A program made the position numbers and the translations under genes. This document shows positions 1-7,035 of a DNA stretch of 64,000 nucleotides, one piece after another; the stretch's first letter is position 1; each line of letters starts with the position of its first letter. Source of the stretch: Microbacterium forte (GTDB taxonomy: Bacteria > Actinomycetota > Actinomycetes > Actinomycetales > Microbacteriaceae); NCBI RefSeq assembly GCF_031885415.1, contig NZ_CP116871.1, positions 744,001 to 808,000 on the forward strand, in the 5' to 3' direction. The notes beneath the pieces are model-generated. The model did not search any database. It was given only the letters and a program-made list of their open reading frames with translations, and was not told the DNA's origin.

Positions 1-425
1 GTTCGATCCCACCCTGCCGAGCAGTGGAAGAGGATCGCTCCATCATCGGCGTCAGCGATCGCGTTCAGTACAAGCGCGAGTCTGTCTGGAAGCGCCTGGA
101 GGTGCGCGAGATAGTAGAGGGGCGTGCCCCACCGGCCATCCTCTTCATACTGCTTCCAGAAGTCCGTCTCATCGCTGCTGTCAAGATCTACGTGGATGCG
201 CTTGACCGCCGGGGGGACTTGTCCCGTCGACTCATCTGGTCGACGAAGGTCGATCACGGTGCGTACTCCGTGGGCGTGAATTGCTTGCCACCCCTCCGAG
301 TCGACTCGTTCCAGCCTCTCCGAGCGAATAAACACGCCCGAGGGTGTCACGGTTCCATCTGTGCGCTCTAGACCGCCGAGGTCTCGCACATTGGCGAGAC
401 CATCGATGCGGAGCGTGGGTTTCAT
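1..425 (-). CDS. PtpB-like tyrosine phosphatase, partial (3' end outside window)
   Basis: Reading left from an ATG at 425 gives 141 codons that stay open to the window edge. Residues 12-18 are NVRDLGG and residues 53-61 are GVRTVIDLR, the pattern that opens PtpB/Y_phosphatase3-type dual-specificity phosphatases. The last readable residues, HCSAGWDR, are a complete C-x5-R phosphate loop (Cys135, Arg141), so the enzyme is probably catalytically competent. The family removes phosphate from phosphotyrosine or related phosphoester substrates; the substrate here is unknown. It is divergent from the copper cluster, with about 215 bases between the two starts. The remaining C-terminal part lies left of the window. 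Confidence 0.85.
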   Translation of the reverse strand, partial: MKPTLRIDGLANVRDLGGLERTDGTVTPSGVFIRSERLERVDSEGWQAIHAHGVRTVIDLRRPDESTGQVPPAVKRIHVDLDSSDETDFWKQYEEDGRWGTPLYYLAHLQALPDRLALVLNAIADADDGAILFHCSAGWDR

Positions 426-512
426 GTTTGCCAGTCTTGCCGAAAACCCTTGCCGAACCGGGGTTGTGGCAAACGTTAGCGGCAGTGATTCCCTGGCCCG
501 AGGAGTGACAGC

Positions 513-536
513 GCCGGAAACGATCGTTTACGGCAG
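513..536. repeat. Left quasi-palindromic site flanking the copper cluster
   Basis: A 24-base quasi-palindrome is centred on AAACGATCGTTT with GCCG and CGGCAG arms. The reverse complement of the site at 5691-5714 matches it at 23 of 24 positions, so the two sites form an inverted pair around the complete csoR-to-F510_1955 cluster. It lies between the phosphatase and csoR starts. It could be a recombination site, the end of a mobile unit or a shared operator; the sequence alone does not decide. Confidence 0.55.
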
Positions 537-604
537 GCGCACGAGTTCTCGTCGGACTCGCACCGCTAGAGCTACCAGTCACGCGGGAATGCACACGACT
601 GGCC

Positions 605-640
605 TTGAGTTGGATACCCCCAGGGGGTATGTTTTAATCA
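605..640 (+). promoter_or_regulatory. csoR promoter with embedded CsoR-type operator; leaderless start
   Basis: TTGAGT (605-610) and TATGTT (628-633) are 17 bases apart. The spacer and the edge of the -10 are filled by ATACCCCCAGGGGGTAT (614-630), a perfect 8-1-8 palindrome of the classic CsoR operator type. The ATG at 640 is seven bases past the -10, where transcription would begin, and no Shine-Dalgarno is correctly spaced, so the csoR mRNA is probably leaderless. Binding of apo-CsoR would block RNA polymerase directly. Confidence 0.8.
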
Positions 641-921
641 TGAACGGGTACACCGACAACAAGGCTGATCTGCGTAAGCGGTTGAGTCGCGTCGAGGGTC
701 AGGTGCGAGGGATCGCACGGATGGTCGACGAAGACAAGTACTGCATCGACATCCTCACGCAGGTTTCTGCAGCGACGAAAGCGCTCGAAACGGTGGCGTT
801 GTCGCTGCTGAGCGATCATCTGAGTCATTGCGTCGCCGAGGCCAGCGCTGAGGGCGGCGAAGTCGCGGCAGAGAAGGTCCGCGAGGCTAACGAAGCCATT
901 GCCCGCCTGGTCCGTTCATGA
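640..921 (+). CDS. csoR: CsoR-family copper-sensing transcriptional repressor
   Basis: This 93-aa, all-helical DUF156 protein is a copper-responsive repressor. The Cu(I) ligand set Cys-His-Cys is present (Cys35 in KYCIDIL, then His60 and Cys64 in SDHLSHC), as is the N-terminal RLSRVEGQVRGI helix. In this family, Cu(I) binding releases the tetramer from DNA. The ATG at 640 follows the operator at 614-630 and is preferred over upstream in-frame starts because the conserved fold begins there. It leads an operon with the copper chaperone (954) and ATPase (1336), which it should autoregulate. Confidence 0.93.
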   Translation: MNGYTDNKADLRKRLSRVEGQVRGIARMVDEDKYCIDILTQVSAATKALETVALSLLSDHLSHCVAEASAEGGEVAAEKVREANEAIARLVRS

Positions 922-953
922 CCGCCACGTCTGTCTACTTGAAGGAGCACACG

Positions 954-1280
954 ATGACTGATCGCATTGAACTTGGCCTGAAGGACGAGAACGCTGGCTG
1001 CGCGTGCTGTGCCGTTCCATCGAACACCGAGGCATCCACACCCACTGCGGCCTCGTCTTCCTCGGAAGAGGTTTTGGTTGCGGGTATGACGTGCTCGCAT
1101 TGCGTGTCGAGCGTCAGTGAAGAACTGGCGGCTGTGGACGGTGTCGAGTCCGTCGACGTCGACTTGAACGCCGGCGGCATCTCCCGCGTGACTATCCACA
1201 GCGCAGCACCGGTCGATCCTGCTGCTGTGAGGGCTGCGGTCGAAGAGGCCGGGTATACCCTCGCGACCAGCCAGGCCTGA
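954..1280 (+). CDS. CopZ-like copper chaperone (HMA domain) with N-terminal CACC motif
   Basis: This is a 108-aa cytosolic protein. The C-terminal two thirds is a heavy-metal-associated ferredoxin-like domain with the MTCSHC copper motif. The roughly 40-residue N-terminal extension carries a second cysteine cluster, GCACC, separated by a Ser/Thr/Ala-rich linker. The ATG at 954 is chosen because AAGGAG lies six bases upstream; an in-frame ATG at 918 would overlap csoR and lacks a ribosome site. CopZ proteins pass Cu(I) to P1B ATPases and to CsoR, which fits the flanking genes. The extra cysteine motif could give a second metal site. Confidence 0.85.
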   Translation: MTDRIELGLKDENAGCACCAVPSNTEASTPTAASSSSEEVLVAGMTCSHCVSSVSEELAAVDGVESVDVDLNAGGISRVTIHSAAPVDPAAVRAAVEEAGYTLATSQA

Positions 1281-1335
1281 GTCGCTAACTGTCTGCACCC
1301 GGGCTCAACCGGGCGCATCTGAGTAAGGAGTTCCG

Positions 1336-3456
1336 ATGAGCCAGCATGAAGAACATAGCCATCGCGCCGCACACGAGAACCACGGCAGCGCGCCGACAAC
1401 GGAGCATGACCACGCGGCGATGAGCCACGATCACGACGCTTCGCCAGAACATGGCGGCCATGGTGGGCACGGCGGACATGGTGGGCACGGTGATCATGTG
1501 GGACAGTTCCGGCGGTTGTTCTGGATCATGCTGATCCTCGCGGTCCCGGTCGTCGGGTTCTCGATGATGTTCTCGATGCTGCTCGGATACCCACTGCCAG
1601 ACACCGCCTGGGTCGGGTGGATCTCCCCGGTTCTCGGAACCGTCATGTATGTGTGGGGCGGTGCCCCGTTCCTCACCGGCGCGGTGAGTGAGCTTCGCGC
1701 CCGCAAGCCCGGCATGATGCTGCTGATCGCCCTCGCGATCACGGTCGCATTCCTCGCATCATGGGGCGCGAGCCTGGGCCTGCTGCACCACGAACTGGAC
1801 TTCTGGTGGGAGCTGGCCCTGCTGATCGTGATCATGCTGCTCGGTCACTGGATCGAGATGCGCTCTCTCGCGCAGACCACCTCGGCACTGGATTCCCTTG
1901 CCGCTCTGCTGCCCGATGAGGCGGAGAAGGTAGAGGGCGACACGACAACCACTGTCGCGCCTGCTGACTTGCTGGTGGGGGATGTCGTGGTGGTGCGCCC
2001 CGGCGGGCGGGTCCCCGCGGACGGGCGGATCGTGCAGGGCTCGGCGAGCATGGACGAGTCGATGATCACTGGCGAGTCCCGGCCGGTGCGCCGTAGCGAC
2101 GGCGATCAGGTGATCGCCGGCACGGTCGCGACCGATTCTGGTGTGCGGGTGGAGATCACTGCGATCGGTGAGGACACTGCTCTGGCGGGGATTCAGAAGC
2201 TGGTGACCGAGGCGCAGAGTTCGTCGTCGCGGGCGCAACGGCTCGCTGACAAAGCTGCCGGGTGGTTGTTCTGGTTCGCGCTCGGCGCTGCCGCGATCAC
2301 CGCGATCGTCTGGACGGTTGTCGGCATGCCCGACGCCGCGGTGATCCGCACGATCACCGTGCTCGTGATCGCGTGCCCGCACGCTCTGGGCCTGGCGATC
2401 CCGCTCGTTGTGTCGATCGCGACGGAGCGGGCGGCTCGTGGGGGTGTGCTGATCAAGGATCGTCTCGCGCTGGAAAGCATGCGCACCGTCGACACCGTCT
2501 TGTTCGACAAGACCGGCACTCTCACCAAGGGCACCCCCGCCGTCACCGCGATCGACCCCGTTTCCGGCACCGATTCCGACCAGCTGTTGGCCTGGGCCGC
2601 TGCCGCGGAAGCCGACTCCGAGCACCCCCTCGCTCGCGCGATCGTCAACGCGGCGAAGGAGAAGAACCTCACGGCCCCTGCCTCGTCCGACTTCGAGTCC
2701 TCGCCGGCGGTCGGGGTCCGTGCGCGTGTCGATGGACACATCGTGCAAGTCGGTGGACCGTACATGCTCGAGCAGGAGAACGCCCACGAGCTGCCGGTTG
2801 CCGACGAGTGGCGCAATGAGGGTGCGATCATCCTCCACGTCCTCGTCGACGGCAAGGTCGCGGGCGCACTGCGATTGGCAGACGAGATCCGCTCCGAGTC
2901 GCGTCACGCCGTCGAGGCCCTCCACGAGCGGGGTGTACAGGTGGTCATGATCACCGGTGATGCCGACGCGGTGGCCGCCTCCGTGGCGGGCGAGCTGGGT
3001 ATCGACCGGTACTTCGCCGGGGTGCGACCGGAGGACAAGGCCTCGAAGGTGAAAGAACTGCAGGGCGAGGGCCGCAAGGTCGCGATGGTCGGAGACGGTG
3101 TGAACGACGCCCCTGCGCTCGCGCAAGCGGATGTCGGTATCGCGATCGGCGCGGGCACGGATGTCGCGATCGCCTCCGCGGGGGTCATCCTCGCCAGCGA
3201 CGACCCCCGGTCGGTGCTGTCGGTGATCGAACTGTCACGGGCCAGCTACCGGAAGATGAAGCAGAACCTCTGGTGGGCCGCCGGCTACAACCTGCTCTCC
3301 GTCCCGCTCGCGGCCGGCGTGCTCGCCCCCATCGGGTTCGTGCTCCCGATGTCCGTGGGGGCCGTGCTGATGTCCCTGTCGACCATCGTCGTCGCGCTCA
3401 ACGCGCAGCTGCTGCGCCGGCTGGATCTCCGCCCGGACGCAGTAGCGGGTAAGTAG
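1336..3456 (+). CDS. copB: Heavy-metal P1B-type ATPase, CopB-like (CPH motif)
   Basis: This is a 706-aa copper-exporting P-type ATPase. The first 55 residues are histidine-rich, with tandem HGG repeats, in place of a CxxC HMA domain. A membrane block follows, then the actuator domain, the CPH transmembrane metal motif (Cys347-Pro-His349), the phosphorylation site DKTGT (Asp391), the SEHPLA nucleotide-site motif and the GDGVNDAPAL hinge. CPH ATPases (P1B-3, CopB) are linked to Cu(II), Cu(I) or Ag(I), whereas the CPC class is the usual partner of CsoR and CopZ. AAGGAG six bases before the ATG supports the start. It is third in the csoR operon. Confidence 0.92.
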   Translation: MSQHEEHSHRAAHENHGSAPTTEHDHAAMSHDHDASPEHGGHGGHGGHGGHGDHVGQFRRLFWIMLILAVPVVGFSMMFSMLLGYPLPDTAWVGWISPVLGTVMYVWGGAPFLTGAVSELRARKPGMMLLIALAITVAFLASWGASLGLLHHELDFWWELALLIVIMLLGHWIEMRSLAQTTSALDSLAALLPDEAEKVEGDTTTTVAPADLLVGDVVVVRPGGRVPADGRIVQGSASMDESMITGESRPVRRSDGDQVIAGTVATDSGVRVEITAIGEDTALAGIQKLVTEAQSSSSRAQRLADKAAGWLFWFALGAAAITAIVWTVVGMPDAAVIRTITVLVIACPHALGLAIPLVVSIATERAARGGVLIKDRLALESMRTVDTVLFDKTGTLTKGTPAVTAIDPVSGTDSDQLLAWAAAAEADSEHPLARAIVNAAKEKNLTAPASSDFESSPAVGVRARVDGHIVQVGGPYMLEQENAHELPVADEWRNEGAIILHVLVDGKVAGALRLADEIRSESRHAVEALHERGVQVVMITGDADAVAASVAGELGIDRYFAGVRPEDKASKVKELQGEGRKVAMVGDGVNDAPALAQADVGIAIGAGTDVAIASAGVILASDDPRSVLSVIELSRASYRKMKQNLWWAAGYNLLSVPLAAGVLAPIGFVLPMSVGAVLMSLSTIVVALNAQLLRRLDLRPDAVAGK

Positions 3457-3507
3457 CAAGAAACGGTCAGGGTGACGGACGTAGGCTGAGGAGAACGGGA
3501 GGTGGGT

Positions 3508-3969
3508 ATGTCGCTGATCAACGTCGCACAACGGGTGCGGGGACCGCGCACGCTCACCCATACCGTCGTGGCCGTCCTCGCGGTCGCGGTGGGCGTCATC
3601 GCGGGTCTGCTGGCGATGCACTCCTTCAACTCGCACGCGACAACTGCCGGCCACCACGACACCGTCGCTGTCAGCACGCAGGCCGATGTATCTGCCCATC
3701 ACCACGACACGTCCGAAGCCGCCGCCGTGCAGGACTCACCGCAAGTGGATGCGGGATGCGCGACGTGTGGGGGCGGGGACCCGATGACGTGGATGGCGTG
3801 CGTCCTCGCGCTCCTGGTCGGCACGATCCTGCTTGGGCGGATCGGGCTCGGCTGGCGGCACGCGACACTGATCGCAATACTTACGGCCGCGACCATACGC
3901 TGGCCCGCCCGTGCCCACGCCCTTCCGCCACCGCCTTCTCTCACGGTTCTCTGCATCAGTCGCACGTGA
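3508..3969 (+). CDS. DUF6153 family small membrane protein
   Basis: This 153-aa protein has two hydrophobic segments (about residues 19-38 and 96-112) separated by a histidine-rich loop (HATTAGHH, SAHHHD) and a CATCGGG motif. The C-terminus, PPPPSLTVLCISRT, matches my recollection of the DUF6153 family signature. The ATG at 3508 is used because GGAGGTG sits just upstream; a GTG at 3502 is also in frame. The function is unknown. The His/Cys-rich loop probably faces outside and its place downstream of the copper ATPase suggests metal binding in the envelope. Confidence 0.7.
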   Translation: MSLINVAQRVRGPRTLTHTVVAVLAVAVGVIAGLLAMHSFNSHATTAGHHDTVAVSTQADVSAHHHDTSEAAAVQDSPQVDAGCATCGGGDPMTWMACVLALLVGTILLGRIGLGWRHATLIAILTAATIRWPARAHALPPPPSLTVLCISRT

Positions 3970-4051
3970 TGGCGCGCTAGCCCGCTCTGCGGGCACGCAC
4001 CCCTGGCACCGGCAATAGCCGGGCCTCATCACCGACCCTTGGAGAACACTC

Positions 4052-4642
4052 ATGAAGATTCGACCCGCGGCCATCGCCGCACTCACCCTCACTGCCCTGC
4101 TCGCCCTCACGGGCTGCGTCGTCACGACCGGCTCCGATAACGGCATGGACGGCATGGACCACGGCAGCGGCTCCTCCGCATCCGCCGACGCGAACACCGA
4201 CGACGTCATGTTCGCCCGCATGATGAAGGAGCACCACGAGCAGGCCATCGAGATGTCCGATCTCCTGCTCAGCAAGGACGGTGTCGATGAGCGCGTCGTC
4301 GCCCTCGCGGAAGAGATCAAGGCCGCTCAGGAGCCCGAGATCCAGAAGATGGATCAGTGGCTCGAAGACTGGGACGCGGACATGGGCAACATGGGTGGCA
4401 TGGACCATGGCGACGGCATGATGTCCGAAGAAGACATGCAGGCCCTCGAAGATGCCACCGGTCCCGATGCGGGGCGTCTGTTCCTCGAGCAGATGATCCA
4501 GCACCACGAGGGCGCTGTCGACATGGCACAAGAAGAAGTCGACAACGGTCAAAACAGCGACGCCATCGCACTCGCTGAGACGATCATCGACACGCAAACC
4601 GACGAGATCGCCACCATGAAGGAGATCCTCGCAACTCTGTGA
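4052..4642 (+). CDS. DUF305 lipoprotein
   Basis: This is a 196-aa lipoprotein with lipobox LTGC (Cys22), a Met/His/Asp-rich linker and a DUF305 domain. The domain has two similar halves, each with a helix bearing an MxxHH or similar motif (MMKEHHEQAIEM and MIQHHEGAVDMA). DUF305 proteins are ferritin-like helical bundles often found in copper and heavy-metal clusters, so extracytoplasmic copper binding is likely. GGAG lies about nine bases before the ATG. It follows DUF6153 by 82 bases and is probably part of the same copper regulon. Confidence 0.88.
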   Translation: MKIRPAAIAALTLTALLALTGCVVTTGSDNGMDGMDHGSGSSASADANTDDVMFARMMKEHHEQAIEMSDLLLSKDGVDERVVALAEEIKAAQEPEIQKMDQWLEDWDADMGNMGGMDHGDGMMSEEDMQALEDATGPDAGRLFLEQMIQHHEGAVDMAQEEVDNGQNSDAIALAETIIDTQTDEIATMKEILATL

Positions 4643-4648
4643 TCCCTG

Positions 4649-4677
4649 GGTGGGGTGCGGGGCTCCCGCACCCCACC
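4649..4677 (+). terminator. Perfect 13-bp hairpin after the DUF305 gene
   Basis: The arms 4649-4661 and 4665-4677 are perfectly complementary, with a three-base GCT loop. It lies seven bases after the DUF305 stop. There is no U-tract, so it may act as an mRNA 3' stabiliser or weak terminator that tunes expression of the next gene rather than a strong terminator. Confidence 0.55.
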
Positions 4678-4701
4678 TCGTGATCTGTTGCGCACACCAT
4701 C

Positions 4702-5568
4702 ATGCGAACCCTCAAGAAGCTCACGTTGCCCACTTTTCGACAGCGACACCGAGCGGCACTCACGCTCTCCACAACGATGGCGGCCAGCATTGTGCTGGCC
4801 GGCTGCGCGGCACCCGCCGAGCCCACCACCGGGCACGACCACGCCGCGTCCATCAGCCACGTCCACGCGATCGTGCCTAACCCCTCCGAGGACGGATACC
4901 TCCTGGGTGCCCATGACGGGATCTACACGGCCACACCGGATGGGGAGGTCGGCTCGCGTATCGAGACGACCGACTTCGACGCAATGGGCCTCATCACTGT
5001 CGGTGATGCTCTCCTCGCGTCCGGGCATCCCGGACCGACCACGGCCCCAGAACTCGGCTCCCCCAACCTCGGAATCATCCGGAGCGACGACAGCGCCAGA
5101 TCTTGGACGCCTGTCTCATTCACCGACGAGAAAGACTTCCACGTGCTTGCCGTCGGGAAGAACGACACCCTCTACGGGATCGCCTCGGACTCTGCGGAGC
5201 TCCTCCGCACTGACGACCTCGGTGAGACCTGGTCGGCGGTCGGAGAAATTCTGGCGTTCAGCCTCGTCATCGACAGTGAAGGGCAACTGATCGCCGCCAC
5301 CCCAGACGGGGTGCAAATCAGCACTGATGAGGGCGCCACCTTCGCACCCCTGAACGACGCACCTGCGCTCTACCTCCTCGCCGTGTCACCTGACGGCAAA
5401 CAGCTGGTCGGTGTCGGCCGCGGCGGACAGATCTGGGCCAGCACAGGATCCAACGCCGAGTGGGTTCCCGCCGGCGTCACCCACGGCTCCGCACAAGCGC
5501 TCGCGACTACAAACGACGGCGCAATACTGGTCTTCGACGACAGTGGGTTGACCGCGATAGACAACTAG
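4702..5568 (+). CDS. F510_1955-type glycosylhydrolase-like beta-propeller lipoprotein
   Basis: This is a 288-aa lipoprotein. A long signal sequence ends in a lipobox, VLAGC, near residue 34. A short His-rich stretch follows (GHDHAASISHVHAI), then repeated BNR/sialidase-like blades with S/T-x-D-x-G-x-T/S-W patterns (RSDDSARSW, RTDDLGETW, STDEGATF). It matches the family annotated as F510_1955 glycosylhydrolases, which recurs in copper islands. No enzymatic residues can be assigned. The ATG at 4702 has no clear Shine-Dalgarno, and translation may be coupled or start a little later. It is last in the copper cluster. Confidence 0.7.
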   Translation: MRTLKKLTLPTFRQRHRAALTLSTTMAASIVLAGCAAPAEPTTGHDHAASISHVHAIVPNPSEDGYLLGAHDGIYTATPDGEVGSRIETTDFDAMGLITVGDALLASGHPGPTTAPELGSPNLGIIRSDDSARSWTPVSFTDEKDFHVLAVGKNDTLYGIASDSAELLRTDDLGETWSAVGEILAFSLVIDSEGQLIAATPDGVQISTDEGATFAPLNDAPALYLLAVSPDGKQLVGVGRGGQIWASTGSNAEWVPAGVTHGSAQALATTNDGAILVFDDSGLTAIDN

Positions 5569-5690
5569 ACGCGACGGAGATTTCTCCAAGAGAACGGCGC
5601 TCACCACCCCAGGTCCGCCGAAAGTGCCCGCCGTTAGGAGGTTTCGACAGACCATAGCGGCGGGCCTTCGAGCGCCGAACAACTACGTCT

Positions 5691-5714
5691 GCCGCAAACG
5701 ATCGTTTCCGGCAG
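5691..5714. repeat. Right quasi-palindromic site flanking the copper cluster
   Basis: This carries the same AAACGATCGTTT core as the site at 513-536, here in a near-perfect palindrome with CTGCCG and CGGCAG arms (5689-5714). In reverse complement it matches the left copy at 23 of 24 positions. It lies in the 205-base gap between the F510_1955 gene and the convergent gene ending at 5774, exactly at the edge of the copper module. Confidence 0.55.
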
Positions 5715-5773
5715 ACGGCTGGTGCAGCATCCTCATGCTGCGCGCACCGCATGTCGCCATGGGGTGTGATGTT

Positions 5774-6652
5774 TCAACGAGCAGTCGCGTATCGCTGACC
5801 AACGAGGCTCACGGCCTCCTGGAACGTGTTCCACGCCACATCGACCGCGCGCTGCGTCACGCCGAGGTCAGCGCTGAATCGAGCAAAGAGGTTGCCTTCG
5901 GACGCGCCGTCAGCGATCTCCTCCAAGGACGAGTTGTTCACGGCTCCGCCGAATGACGGGTGTGAGAGACCACTCAGTGATCGCCACGTGCTCGCGGCAT
6001 ACTCGCCGGGAATTGCTATCCAGTCTGGACCCGCGGCCACTGTGCACACTGACCGCACCATATGCACCCACGGGGCTTGTCCCCTCTTCACCTCCGAATG
6101 CGAGATGGAGAAGTCTCCCTCGATCTGTCGAACCTTAGCTACGTCCCTTGCGTAGCGCTGCGCGATCGCCGCCTCGGCGCGGCTCAGCTCGTCGACGTCA
6201 TATGCACCAAGAGCTTTCACGGTCGCCACATCCTCCTTCTTGAGGTCGCGACTATGGATGGCGTCCGACCACCTCGCACGCAGCATCCGGGTGATCCGAT
6301 CAGTTCGGACGTCGGGCTCGAGGAGCCACTTCACAAGTGCGGATGCTTCGAGGATGGACCGCAGAAGCGGGTAGTGCGCGAAGAGCGGCATCGAGAGCCG
6401 GTCTCCTGGCAAGAGCAGACCGCAGAGCGCGCGCATGTTGTCGGCAGCCATCAGGAGTGTCGCGTTCACGAGGTGGCTGCTCGTCATCCACGCTGTTGCC
6501 GCGTCGTCGCCAGCGAGGTCGGAACCGATCGCCGGCACAGTAAGCAGCTCCTCGTGTCGAGCGAGCAGGATGGGCGCTTGCTCGATCCGGCGCCGGATAT
6601 CGGCGGCCTTCCGCAGCTCATCCTCGTCTGTGACCTCGAACGGCCCAGCCAT
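5774..6652 (-). CDS. Hypothetical helical protein in the defence block
   Basis: This 292-aa protein is predicted mostly helical and has no transmembrane segment or signal peptide. The ATG at 6652 is chosen over an upstream start at 6811 because GAGGGGGC precedes it by about five bases and the upstream stretch is arginine-rich and low in structure. Visible features are LRSILEASALVKWLLEP in the middle and a C-terminal SLSGLSHPSFGGAV. That last motif recalls the loop carrying the invariant His in DUF5677/HEPN-like proteins, but the match is weak. I do not recognise the family. It lies 3' of the trypsin-NACHT-RSH gene, 383 bases away and on the same strand. Confidence 0.7.
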   Translation of the reverse strand: MAGPFEVTDEDELRKAADIRRRIEQAPILLARHEELLTVPAIGSDLAGDDAATAWMTSSHLVNATLLMAADNMRALCGLLLPGDRLSMPLFAHYPLLRSILEASALVKWLLEPDVRTDRITRMLRARWSDAIHSRDLKKEDVATVKALGAYDVDELSRAEAAIAQRYARDVAKVRQIEGDFSISHSEVKRGQAPWVHMVRSVCTVAAGPDWIAIPGEYAASTWRSLSGLSHPSFGGAVNNSSLEEIADGASEGNLFARFSADLGVTQRAVDVAWNTFQEAVSLVGQRYATAR

Positions 6653-7035
6653 ACCGCCCCCTCGCTCTCGGCTCAACCGTAGTCCTGCCGCAGACCACGA
6701 GGAGCGCGCCACGCACCCTCGGAGAACGACTGGGGCGGCCGCTCCCAGCTTCGGCATCAAGTCCGCGTGTCGCCTCGAGAGCCCGCGCCAGCGCTGGAAA
6801 CGCGCTCTCACCTGCTCAGCCCCTTCTTACTTCCCTGTCTGGCCGTTTACCGACGATAAGACCACTTATCCGGACTATCCGGCGCAGCCTCTGTGACTGT
6901 GAGGCGTGAAGGCTTGCGGGATCATCTGCGACCGAAGTCATCACGTCTCTTCGCGCTGGTGGTCGGATTCCCGGCACCTTCCGAGAACCAGAGTCTCGCC
7001 ACATGACAGCTGGGTCCTGCCCGCTGTGTCGAGTT
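6653..7035. other. Gene-free interval between two defence-block genes
   Basis: These 383 bases hold no ORF I can support. The right part would carry the 3' end of the trypsin-NACHT-RSH transcript and the left part the promoter of the 292-aa gene. A short inverted repeat (GATAAG...CTTATC, around 6857-6872) and CCGGACTATCCGG-like sequence are visible, but nothing resembling a strong terminator, tRNA or att site. Confidence 0.4.

Noticed and set aside
24..371. Plus-strand ORF of 115 codons
   Set aside because: It lies entirely over the minus-strand phosphatase, whose NVRDLGG and HCSAGWDR motifs are clear; the plus ORF has no ribosome site or recognisable fold.
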